Shown here: positions 24,221 to 31,540 of the stretch, in pieces
Layout of the letters: every line of letters begins with the position of its first letter
Position numbering within the stretch: the stretch's first letter is position 1
NCBI GenBank assembly: GCA_035457105.1
Contig: DATIBX010000565.1
Location: 7,928-71,927 of the forward strand
Reading direction: 5' to 3'
Length of the DNA stretch: 64,000 bases
Source of the DNA: PSRF01 sp035457105
GTDB lineage: Bacteria > Acidobacteriota > Blastocatellia > Pyrinomonadales > Pyrinomonadaceae
The notes under the pieces: model-generated
What the model saw: only the letters and a program-made list of their open reading frames with translations
Databases searched by the model: none
Told to the model about the DNA's origin: nothing
Position numbers and translations under genes: made by a program

Positions 24221-25858
24221 TTAAACGACTACGGGCGGCAGGACGAACTGTCCGAGGTGTGGGCCTGAGTAGTTCTTGCAAGTCCGCAACGCCAGCTCCA
24301 GTGCCTCTCGCGTTTGTTCCGGAAGAATTATCGCATCAACAAAGCCTCGAGCCGCAGCGTATCTTGCGTCGAGTTCACGGTCATACGTTTGGCGCACCTG
24401 CTCCATTTCTGACAGCAAACTTTTATCTGGTTCCTGACCGTTCTTTTTTAACTTGTCGAGTTGACTACCAAACGTTGCCTGGACGGCGGAATCACCTTCC
24501 ATTACTCCCATCCGTCCCGTGGGCCAACTAAAAAGGAAGTCCGGATCGAAACCTTGTCCCGCCATCGCGTAATAGCCGGCTCCTGAAGCGTGGTTGATGG
24601 TCAGCACAATCTTGGGAACAACAGCTGTAGCCATCGCTTCAACAAACTGGGCTCCGGCCCTAATTATTCCTGAATGCTCAGCTTCTGGACCAACCATGAA
24701 GCCCGACACGTCCTGAATGAACAGGAGCGGCGTCTGATGTCGATTACAAGTTTCGATGAAGTAAGCGACCTTCTCAGCAGATTCAGTATAGATAATGCCA
24801 CCAAATCGTGGGGGCTTGCCTCCTGGAACTTTGACCATGCCCCGATGGTTTGCGATCACCCCTATCTGAATCCCACGAATACGCGCGTGGCCAGTGATCA
24901 TCTCTTTGGCGTAATCGGCTTGAAACTCGTCGAGATTTCCCTCATCGAGTAGACACTCAAGTAACTTTCGCACATCGTACGGTTGTCGGTGATCCTCAGG
25001 AATGATCTCGTAGAGCTCTTCGATCGGTCTCGCAGCTTCTCCTGATAATTCTAAAGAGGGTCGCGCATCTGGTAATTCGGAAATAATCTCACGAATCTTT
25101 ACCACGCAAGCATCGTCGTTCGCTACACGGTAATGGGCCACACCAGATAGCTCGTTGTGCGCGCGCGCGCCGCCCAGCGTTTCATTGTCAATCGTCTGTC
25201 CCGTTGCCCCTTTAACCAGATTAGCGCCACCGAGACCCATGAACGAAGTCCCTTCGACCATGATGATGATATCTGAGAGTGCAGGCAGATATGCGCCGCC
25301 TGCGATACATGGTCCCATCACAGCTGAAATCTGCGGGACCTTCAGGTATCGTCGCATAATCGAGTTGTAATAAAAGATTCTCGAAGCTCCATATTGCCCC
25401 GGAAAGACGCCTCCCTGGTAAGGCAGGTTCACTCCGGCTGAGTCAACCAGGTAGATGATCGGTACGCGACAACGCATAGCGATCTCCTGAGCACGCAAGA
25501 TCTTCTTGATGGTCTCGGGCCACCATGAACCGGCTTTCACAGTCGCATCGTTAGCCACCACGACTACTTCCCTGCCTTCGACGTGGCCCACAACCGTCAC
25601 AACTCCGGCACCGGGCGCATTGCCGTCGTACTGATCATAAGCGACCAGCAACCCTATTTCCTGGACATAGCCATCCTTATCAAGCAACAGGTCGATTCTT
25701 TCTTGTGCCGTCAGTTTCCCTTGCTTGTGCTGTCGCTCGATTTTGTCGGGTCCGCCGCCCAAGCGAAGTTTCTGAGCGAGCTGTTCAAACTCGCGGGCAA
25801 GGGATCTTAGACGTGACTCTGGATTGGCTTTGGTTGGACTAGTATCTAATTTCTTCAT
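24221..25858 (-). CDS. Acyl-CoA carboxylase carboxyltransferase (beta) subunit
   Basis: 545 aa from the ATG at 25858; an extension to 25978 is open but unlike the family. It is a two-lobed carboxyltransferase of the methylcrotonyl/geranyl/propionyl-CoA carboxylase type. N-terminal features are KLTAQERIDLLLDKDGYVQEIG, VVANDATVKAGSWWPETIKK and AGVNLPYQGGVFPGQYGA. The acyl-CoA-binding region has GPCIAGGAYLPALSD. The C-terminal lobe has ARIRGIQIGVIANHRGMV, FIQDVSGFMVG and AMAGQGFDPDFLFSWPTGRMGVM. The YQGG and AMAG patterns are typical of MccB/LiuB-like subunits. No biotin-carboxylase alpha subunit lies in the window, so its partner must be encoded elsewhere. Confidence 0.9.
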   Translation of the reverse strand: MKKLDTSPTKANPESRLRSLAREFEQLAQKLRLGGGPDKIERQHKQGKLTAQERIDLLLDKDGYVQEIGLLVAYDQYDGNAPGAGVVTVVGHVEGREVVVVANDATVKAGSWWPETIKKILRAQEIAMRCRVPIIYLVDSAGVNLPYQGGVFPGQYGASRIFYYNSIMRRYLKVPQISAVMGPCIAGGAYLPALSDIIIMVEGTSFMGLGGANLVKGATGQTIDNETLGGARAHNELSGVAHYRVANDDACVVKIREIISELPDARPSLELSGEAARPIEELYEIIPEDHRQPYDVRKLLECLLDEGNLDEFQADYAKEMITGHARIRGIQIGVIANHRGMVKVPGGKPPRFGGIIYTESAEKVAYFIETCNRHQTPLLFIQDVSGFMVGPEAEHSGIIRAGAQFVEAMATAVVPKIVLTINHASGAGYYAMAGQGFDPDFLFSWPTGRMGVMEGDSAVQATFGSQLDKLKKNGQEPDKSLLSEMEQVRQTYDRELDARYAAARGFVDAIILPEQTREALELALRTCKNYSGPHLGQFVLPPVVV

Positions 25859-26003
25859 TATGAACCGAACGAAGAAGTGTTTCGCAAACCTTCGATCTGA
25901 CCGAGCGAGCAAGCTACCATACCGAATGACCTCAACACAAAGACCCCTTGTACGCAGCTTCGCTGGCGTAAGATCCATTCATTCACAAACGCGGAACGGC
26001 TTG

Positions 26004-26093
26004 GGGCAGTAGCCCGACTGTTAAGGAGGGCTGGTCGCATCAATTGGTCGCCTGAGGACTCAGCCCTCTTTGACAGTCGGGCTACTACTGCCC
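26004..26093. repeat. Imperfect inverted repeat, about 30-bp arms
   Basis: Arms at 26004-26033 and 26061-26093 differ by a 3-bp indel (a TAG duplication) and two substitutions, with a 27-nt loop. Arm ends are GGGCAGTAG and CTACTGCCC, and both contain the core AGCCCGACTGT. It lies in the roughly 270-bp gap between the metalloprotease stop and the carboxyltransferase start. No U-tract is seen on either strand. It looks like a palindromic intergenic element more than a terminator. Confidence 0.7.
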
Positions 26094-26125
26094 GAGGTCC
26101 CATGCCTGAAGCCACTCCGCAAGAA

Positions 26126-27439
26126 TCAGGCTGACGCCCAGCAGGCTTTAATGACGCTATCGAGTTCCATCTTGGCGGGGACAAACTCAAGAACCAAAAC
26201 CTTCGAACCTCGAAGCTCGATGTACAGCCGTCCAGCGGATGTTTGCCATTCATGTTTATCCTGTGACGAGGTGTCAATCTCTTTCGCATCTGGGTAACGT
26301 CTGGTAACGCGCTTGACCGATGCATCATAAAATTCTCTAGCGTCATTCTCGGAATCCCAGGCCGTCATCTGAGGCACGAACCTTTCGCCGAGCTTAGACC
26401 CTTCATAAACCGCGAAGCGGTCGCCAGCCCAACCGGCCGACGCTCGCTTTGATTCCGCACCGTCTTTCAGATATTCATCGAGAATTAAGTAGTAACCCCA
26501 CTCCCCGCTGACGTCATAGTCGATTCGTTTCCATGTTGGTCCAAGACTCGCGCGGAAATCGGGTAGAGTGATTTTTACTGGTGCTTCATATGCAAAATAT
26601 TTTTCGGGATGGAGAATCTGTTCGGTCGACTGCGGTAACTTCGCGAAGGCTTTGGAAATCATTTCCCATCCACCCCGCTTGTAAACCTGGGTCGCCCACG
26701 CCGATCCCTCTTCGTATGGAAATAGAAGTGATTCTTTAATGGCCCTCGGCGCCTGGTTGTATTGTTCAAGCGAAGCGCCATTACTGCCAAGACTTCGAAT
26801 AAACGCAAGGGCCACTAACGGATTTTTTGCCGTATAGAGGGTCATAGCCAAAGTAGCATCACCCTCAATCAAGGCATGAGCAGCCAACTCCGCATCCGAA
26901 TCACCTTTGGGCCACTTTTCAAAACGCCGCAAATTGAAATGTTGATCTTGGAGCGCATGGGTAAGCTCATGAGCCATCACCGGCTTTTGCGCTTCGAGTT
27001 CGATCCAATCGGCGAGATAAAATTGTTGGACCTTGGGGTCGTAATAACCAGCCACCTGTTCGGTTAGCAATTTGATTAGAAATGCTCGATAGTCAAACTC
27101 TGGCGGAACGAGACCAAATGCTTTTAGCACAGCTTCCGCAGCGTGAGACTCAGCCGGCGTATTCTCTTCGTCCAAATTCTTCACGATCATGCGTTCAATT
27201 TCACTACGAGACTGCGCGCCACTCTTAACTTCTCTTAGAATGGACAATTCGCGGAGCTCACTGGTCTCCTTGAGCACGGCGGCCGTGGTAGCCACTATTG
27301 CGGCATTCCGGGCTGGGCCAGCCGCGACTTCAGCTCGTTGGCTTCGGGTTGCAGTGGCCCGTCCCTGGCTCAGAATAGAGGCCGACAAAAGGCCCAACAG
27401 GCCCAGTAAAGCTATTGATCTGGTAATTTTCTTTGACAT
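26126..27439 (-). CDS. Exported zincin-type metalloprotease-like protein
   Basis: 437 aa. The signal peptide covers about residues 1-25 (ALLGLLGLLSASILSQG). The zinc motif HExxH is at 157-161 (VMAHELTHALQDQHFN), with a downstream Glu in ALIEGDATL (about 192) as a possible third ligand, which would make it a gluzincin-like site. A flexible region and a C-terminal half of about 200 residues with Tyr/Trp-rich segments are not recognised. It is probably a periplasmic or secreted peptidase; substrate unknown. It is divergent from the thioesterase gene, with the inverted repeat just downstream. Confidence 0.75.
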   Translation of the reverse strand: MSKKITRSIALLGLLGLLSASILSQGRATATRSQRAEVAAGPARNAAIVATTAAVLKETSELRELSILREVKSGAQSRSEIERMIVKNLDEENTPAESHAAEAVLKAFGLVPPEFDYRAFLIKLLTEQVAGYYDPKVQQFYLADWIELEAQKPVMAHELTHALQDQHFNLRRFEKWPKGDSDAELAAHALIEGDATLAMTLYTAKNPLVALAFIRSLGSNGASLEQYNQAPRAIKESLLFPYEEGSAWATQVYKRGGWEMISKAFAKLPQSTEQILHPEKYFAYEAPVKITLPDFRASLGPTWKRIDYDVSGEWGYYLILDEYLKDGAESKRASAGWAGDRFAVYEGSKLGERFVPQMTAWDSENDAREFYDASVKRVTRRYPDAKEIDTSSQDKHEWQTSAGRLYIELRGSKVLVLEFVPAKMELDSVIKACWASA

Positions 27440-27531
27440 ATTTTTAGTTCACTCTTATAGTCCGCTAATCGCCTAAAGCTGAATTGAATTTTTCTATTCT
27501 TCTCTCGATTAGAGTTGGAGTAGCTTGTGAG

Positions 27532-28023
27532 ATGACAAGTCCTGCCCCTGAAGATGTATTGAGCGTTTGGCACGAAACGTTATTACGTGTCCGCTATGCC
27601 GAAACGGACAAGATGGGCATTGTTTATTATGCCAATTATCTTGTCTGGTTCGAAATAGGTAGAACTGATTACTGCAGAGCTCGCGGCTTTTCGTACCGCG
27701 ACATGGAAGAGAATGACGACGCGTTTCTGGTAGTTGCCGAATCATACTGCCGCTACAAAGCGCCTGCCTATTACGATGATGAACTGATCGTTCGTACTCA
27801 CATCACCGAACTGCGTAAGAGATCGTTGCGTTTCGGCTACGAGATCCTACGGGCCGCTGACGGACAAGTCGTTGCCGAGGGAGAAACGGGCCATGTAGTA
27901 ACCGACTCAGATGGCCGCGTCCGATCCTTTCCGGAAGGATACGCGCAAAGATTACTTGCAGCGCCAATTGTCAAAACTCATTCACCGGGAGCAGTCGTAC
28001 CCCGCGAAACCGCACCTGAATAG
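27532..28023 (+). CDS. YbgC/4HBT-family acyl-CoA thioesterase
   Basis: 163 aa from the ATG at 27532; the frame extends to 27484 but the internal start fits the family better. It is a hot-dog fold thioesterase with the YbgC signature VRYAETDKMGIVYYANYLVWFE, containing the catalytic Asp (TD) and the YANYLxWFE helix, followed by RTDYCRARGFSYRDM. It hydrolyses short acyl-CoA thioesters. Members near Tol-Pal genes are membrane-linked, but none are here. It stands alone and is divergent from the metalloprotease. Confidence 0.9.
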   Translation: MTSPAPEDVLSVWHETLLRVRYAETDKMGIVYYANYLVWFEIGRTDYCRARGFSYRDMEENDDAFLVVAESYCRYKAPAYYDDELIVRTHITELRKRSLRFGYEILRAADGQVVAEGETGHVVTDSDGRVRSFPEGYAQRLLAAPIVKTHSPGAVVPRETAPE

Positions 28024-28343
28024 CACCCGAAAAATTAAACAATCGCCCTAAAGCTCGGACAGGAATTTTCTCAGTTCTTGTCACAAGTCTCTGGCGCATG
28101 GTGTTTTCTAAATAGAGCGAACGCCTTTGCAGTTTTTTGTAACTTTCAACTGGCTCCGAGCGTTTAGTAAGTTGACACGTGAATCGCTCAACTCGAACGT
28201 TTATCGATCGACGAAGATAGGGTCGGCCCACACCAAGATAAGAAAGCCTCGCTACTACTTGCGATAGCAACGAGGCCCAAATGACAACACAAGCTTGTTT
28301 GCCTCGCGGCTTCTAAGATTGCATCGTCGGCACCAGCCATCTT

Positions 28344-28403
28344 AGCGCACCTGGCAGAAGAGCTTCAACCTCGAGTTCGTGAATCGAGGACCACAGGTGC
28401 GCT
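28344..28403 (+). promoter_or_regulatory. Nested stem-loop leader upstream of TPR gene
   Basis: A perfect 10-bp outer stem (AGCGCACCTG/CAGGTGCGCT) encloses a second 6-bp stem (CCTCGA/TCGAGG, 28369-28389). It lies in a 450-bp non-coding gap, 70 bp before the start of the TPR gene at 28475. No U-tract follows. It could be a structured 5' leader or a cruciform element. Nothing else is evident in the gap apart from a smaller hairpin at 28246-28276. Confidence 0.45.
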
Positions 28404-28474
28404 CCAGCCGAAAAAAATGATCTAACGCCACGGCACTCGAGCGCCAAATCCTGTTGTTCAAGAGGAGGTCTTCA

Positions 28475-29425
28475 ATGCGCCAGCGTTACCTGCTGCTTGC
28501 TCTCATCGGTCTCACGCTCTGCTCAATATCAGTCAATGCGCAAAGTTTCGAGTCCGCTTCGGAACACTACAACCGCGGTACAAAGAAGATTGCCCGTGGT
28601 GATTGGGACGGAGCCATCGAGGACTACAGTCGCGCGATAGTTCTCAGCTCACGATTATCGCGAGAGAAAAAGTCAGTCCGTCTTATGGGCAATTCCTTTT
28701 TTGGCGAATCTGACGACGCTGCAAACATCACCGTCATCGATCCCCTGACAGCAGATGCTTACAACAACCGTGGCGTGGCGCGCTATCAAAAAGGTGATAT
28801 TGAAGGAGCAATCTCCGACTTCAATGCGGCTCTTCAAATCAGACCGGCGCTCGCCAAGGCATTTCTAAATCGAGCATCGGCAAAGCGAGAGAAGGGAGAT
28901 TTAGATGGGGCACTAAGCGATCTAAATCGCGCGATCGCCATCGATAAGGATCTCTTCGAGGCTTATAACAATCGCGGCTCGCTGCGAAATGCACTTCGGG
29001 ATCCGGTCGGAGCGATGGAGGACCTGAATAGAGCAATCGAACTCAATCCGAAATCTGGGAACTCTCATTATCAAAGAGCCTATCTGTTTATCGACAACAA
29101 GCAATACGATCAAGCTCTTGCTGATTTTGAAAAAACCGTGAAGCTTAGTCCTGAGATGGCACTCGCCTATCATGGACGAGGTACGGCCTGGATGTTCAAA
29201 GGTTTTATGGAAAATGCGGTCGCGGATTTCAACGAAGCTCTAAAGAGGGATCCGACAATTGCCTGGAGCTACTTCAACCGTAGCCTGGCTCGAACGTACC
29301 TGGGAGACACAACAGGAGCTTTGAACGACTTTAACGAGCTCGCCAAGCTTAGACCTGATTTGGCAGATGACCTCACGCGTCGCACCGAGTTAGCACGGCA
29401 CCTGCGTCGCATAGGCAAGCGTTAG
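28475..29425 (+). CDS. Secreted TPR protein
   Basis: 316 aa from the ATG at 28475, which has AGAGGAGG seven bases upstream; this excludes the longer frame from 28454. A signal peptide (YLLLALIGLTLCSISVNAQ) is followed by about seven TPR units, all with an A..DfnrAI motif (for example GDIEGAISDFNAALQIRPAL and KGDLDGALSDLNRAI). The first two are split by an insert of about 45 residues. No enzyme domain. It converges with the YmdB-like gene, leaving 5 bp between stops. Confidence 0.88.
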   Translation: MRQRYLLLALIGLTLCSISVNAQSFESASEHYNRGTKKIARGDWDGAIEDYSRAIVLSSRLSREKKSVRLMGNSFFGESDDAANITVIDPLTADAYNNRGVARYQKGDIEGAISDFNAALQIRPALAKAFLNRASAKREKGDLDGALSDLNRAIAIDKDLFEAYNNRGSLRNALRDPVGAMEDLNRAIELNPKSGNSHYQRAYLFIDNKQYDQALADFEKTVKLSPEMALAYHGRGTAWMFKGFMENAVADFNEALKRDPTIAWSYFNRSLARTYLGDTTGALNDFNELAKLRPDLADDLTRRTELARHLRRIGKR

Positions 29426-29430
29426 AGACG

Positions 29431-30213
29431 TTAAGCCTGGTGAGCGAGATTCAAGCGTTGAATCTCTCTGGCCTGACCGGTTAGATCGTCAACATCAATT
29501 ACGGCGCCGCATATTCTGACGTGGCCGCTCGCATGTTCCGCCTTGCGAGCGGTCACTGAAGTAAAGCGGGCGATGACATCCGCAGTATCCATACCAATTA
29601 CGCCGGCATAACTTCCGGTCATCCCGAGATCGGTAAGGTAAGCAGTACCTTTCGGAAGAATCCGTTCGTCCGCAGTCTGAACATGAGTATGGGTGCCAAC
29701 AACTGCGGAAACACGGCCATCAAGAAACCAGCCCATGGCCACTTTTTCAGAAGTAGCTTCCGCATGCATATCGACCAGGCGCACTCTTGTGTCCGAGGGA
29801 ATTGAGTCAAGAACTTGATTAATGACTCGAAAGGGATCGTCTGATGGAGGCATGAACACACGGCCCATCACATTTGCAACTGCAACTTTGACCCCCTTGA
29901 TCTCACCAGACCAAACTCCGCTGCCGGGAGTGTTTGGGGGATAATTCGCCGGTCGGATGAGCCGGGGCTGCTTACGAATGTACTCGACGGCCTCTTTCTT
30001 ATCGAAGATATGATTACCGGAGGTCATCACATCAATTCCCGATGAAAAGAGCTGTTCACAAAGTGAAGGAGTAACGGAAAAACCCCCGGCGAGATTCTCC
30101 GCATTCATAACAGCAAAGTCGACCGCGTGCTGTTCGCGAATATCCTGAATCCGCTCCAGAACGGCGAGGCGTCCGGGTTTAGCGACTACATCGCCAATCA
30201 TGAGAATTTTCAT
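29431..30213 (-). CDS. YmdB-type metallophosphoesterase (TIGR00282 family)
   Basis: 260 aa from the ATG at 30213; an upstream extension across the 6S RNA region is rejected. Motifs: MKILMIGDVVAKPGRLAV (metal-binding Asp), DFAVMNAENLAGGF (Asn/Glu), MTSGNHIFDKKEAVEYI (GNH) and VVGTHTHVQTADE (GTHxHV). The family includes B. subtilis YmdB, a phosphodiesterase active on cyclic nucleotides. Its place beside zapA and 6S RNA recurs in diverse bacteria. Last gene of the thrS-to-ymdB gene block. Confidence 0.9.
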   Translation of the reverse strand: MKILMIGDVVAKPGRLAVLERIQDIREQHAVDFAVMNAENLAGGFSVTPSLCEQLFSSGIDVMTSGNHIFDKKEAVEYIRKQPRLIRPANYPPNTPGSGVWSGEIKGVKVAVANVMGRVFMPPSDDPFRVINQVLDSIPSDTRVRLVDMHAEATSEKVAMGWFLDGRVSAVVGTHTHVQTADERILPKGTAYLTDLGMTGSYAGVIGMDTADVIARFTSVTARKAEHASGHVRICGAVIDVDDLTGQAREIQRLNLAHQA

Positions 30214-30303
30214 TTGCGTGAATACTGGATAAAGAAAAAGCCGCGATCCAGATCGTGGCAGTATTAGTCGCCTAACGATTCTGATCAGCGGACAAGGTTG
30301 GCA

Positions 30304-30499
30304 GGAGGGAGATCCGCATGAGTCGTTCCGAAGCCGTAATTGAACCTGCATAGACAGGTGGGTGACCTCTTAATGTCGCCGCCTCTGGCAGTTCTTAACG
30401 TTGAAGAACGGCACTGGCTAACCGACCTCGGTCTCCCTAATCAACGGCGTTGGCTCAATCATCGTAACTCGGTGACGGACACCGCAGAACGATCCCTCC
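30304..30499 (-). ncRNA. ssrS: Probable 6S RNA
   Basis: A 196-nt minus-strand segment folds as one long interrupted hairpin. GGAGGG at the 5' end pairs with CCCTCC at the 3' end, CGTTC pairs with GAACG inside it, and an apical stem GTTCTT/AAGAAC (plus strand 30391-30409) lies almost exactly at the midpoint. Near the 3' half an ACCTG/CAGGT hairpin follows GGCGGCGACATT, as in E. coli 6S RNA (GCGACGACACATTCACC). A -10-like TAATAT sits 9 nt upstream (30509-30514). The position directly after zapA is the classic one for ssrS. 6S RNA binds the housekeeping sigma holoenzyme and mimics an open promoter. Confidence 0.75.
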
Positions 30500-30640
30500 G
30501 CCGCGCAGATATTAACACACAACACGGCCGAGCCGTACTTCGTACTTTTATCTCGGTACCTTGTAACGTTGGCCAGGGTGGGGCCTGGCTCCTGAAGAGG
30601 ATCGTGATGATGCAGAAGATGCGGAATTATTGATCAGTTC

Positions 30641-30728
30641 TCATTTGATAATTGAGAATTGCTAACTGATTGGAGGTCAGTTATTGAGGAATTTCAAGTG
30701 AAAATAGAAATTCTTAAATATCAAATGA
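30641..30728. repeat. AT-rich inverted repeat downstream of zapA
   Basis: 20-bp arms (30641-30660 and 30709-30728), 18/20 matched, with the sequence TCATTTGATAxTTxAGAATT. They enclose a smaller hairpin AACTGA/TCAGTT (about 30664-30682). The element is much more AT-rich than its surroundings and lies between zapA and the 6S RNA gene. It may be a degenerate palindromic repeat unit; it lacks a terminator-like U-tract. Confidence 0.6.
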
Positions 30729-30776
30729 TAATCTTCAAATAGACCTCGCGATGTGCGCAAATCAATCAGGCAGGAC

Positions 30777-31166
30777 CTACCCTAAAGATAGCTTCCCAGG
30801 TCCGCCTTGTTCACTCTCAACAGAGCTGCGGACTTTGAGCAAGCGATCGAGCATCTCAGCACACTCGCCACTCCGAGACGCAAGTTGCGAATCTGCCTGC
30901 TCATGCATGTTCTTCAGACGGTGGAGCTCATCGGCGATATGGAGTGCGGCAAGTATGGCAACCTTGAGAGAGTCAACAGTCAACGTCCCCGACGAGATTT
31001 CTCTCATCCGGCTATCGACAAACTCGGCGAGCTGAATAATGTACTCGGTATCACCATCCGAACGGATGTTGTAAGTCTGATTATAAATCTCAACTCGGAT
31101 GGTGGGACTGCTGCTAGATGCTTCCATGCTACGTTTATTGAGTACCTGGTCGAAACCGGCGGTCAT
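30777..31166 (-). CDS. zapA: Cell division protein ZapA
   Basis: 129 aa. Core ZapA sequence: TIRVEIYNQTYNIRSDGDTEYI, VDSRMREISSGTLTVDSLKVAILAALHIADELHRL, then a C-terminal coiled coil. ZapA binds and cross-links FtsZ filaments at the Z-ring. The ATG at 31166 overlaps the upstream coiled-coil gene (ATGA), so the two are coupled. The first 13 residues precede the conserved domain and an internal ATG (31127) could also serve. Confidence 0.9.
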   Translation of the reverse strand: MTAGFDQVLNKRSMEASSSSPTIRVEIYNQTYNIRSDGDTEYIIQLAEFVDSRMREISSGTLTVDSLKVAILAALHIADELHRLKNMHEQADSQLASRSGECAEMLDRLLKVRSSVESEQGGPGKLSLG

Positions 31167-31441
31167 TTAAATTCCTCCGCCATTTCAGGATCGAGAGCTG
31201 CAACCGCGTCAAGCATTGCTTCAACCTTCATCCTGATCGTTTCTCTTTCAGCAAGGAGCTTTTCAACCTGATTTTCGAGCCGCTCTTTTTCGTTCAGGAC
31301 ATTTCCCATGTCACGATGAATCAGGGCGAGTTCTTTCTCGAGGTTCTCTTTCTCCGTACGTAACGACTTAGTTAGTTCGATGGTCCGGTAGATCTTATCT
31401 TCCAAATGCGAAAACTTTTCCAGGCCTGACAAACCAACCAT
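31163..31441 (-). CDS. ZapB-like coiled-coil division protein
   Basis: 92 aa, almost entirely heptad-repeat coiled coil (about residues 10-75; HLEDKIYRTIELTKSLRTEK, then KERLENQVEKLLAERETIR). It is short, acidic and Cys-free. ZapB is a coiled-coil partner of ZapA at the Z-ring. Coupling to zapA by a 4-bp overlap supports the same role, although coiled coils carry little family signal. It follows pheT by about 100 bp. Confidence 0.7.
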   Translation of the reverse strand: MVGLSGLEKFSHLEDKIYRTIELTKSLRTEKENLEKELALIHRDMGNVLNEKERLENQVEKLLAERETIRMKVEAMLDAVAALDPEMAEEFK

Positions 31442-31540
31442 CGGTTATCTCCCACCAACAAGATTCAAAATCGCGACCTGATTATCCGCCTTCAAGTGTG
31501 TTAGCGCAAGACTCATTCTGCAATCCGGAAAGATTTATTT

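Noticed and set aside
28246..28276. Hairpin with T-rich tract on the minus strand, terminator-like
   Set aside because: No minus-strand gene lies upstream to be terminated; may be part of a decayed repeat.
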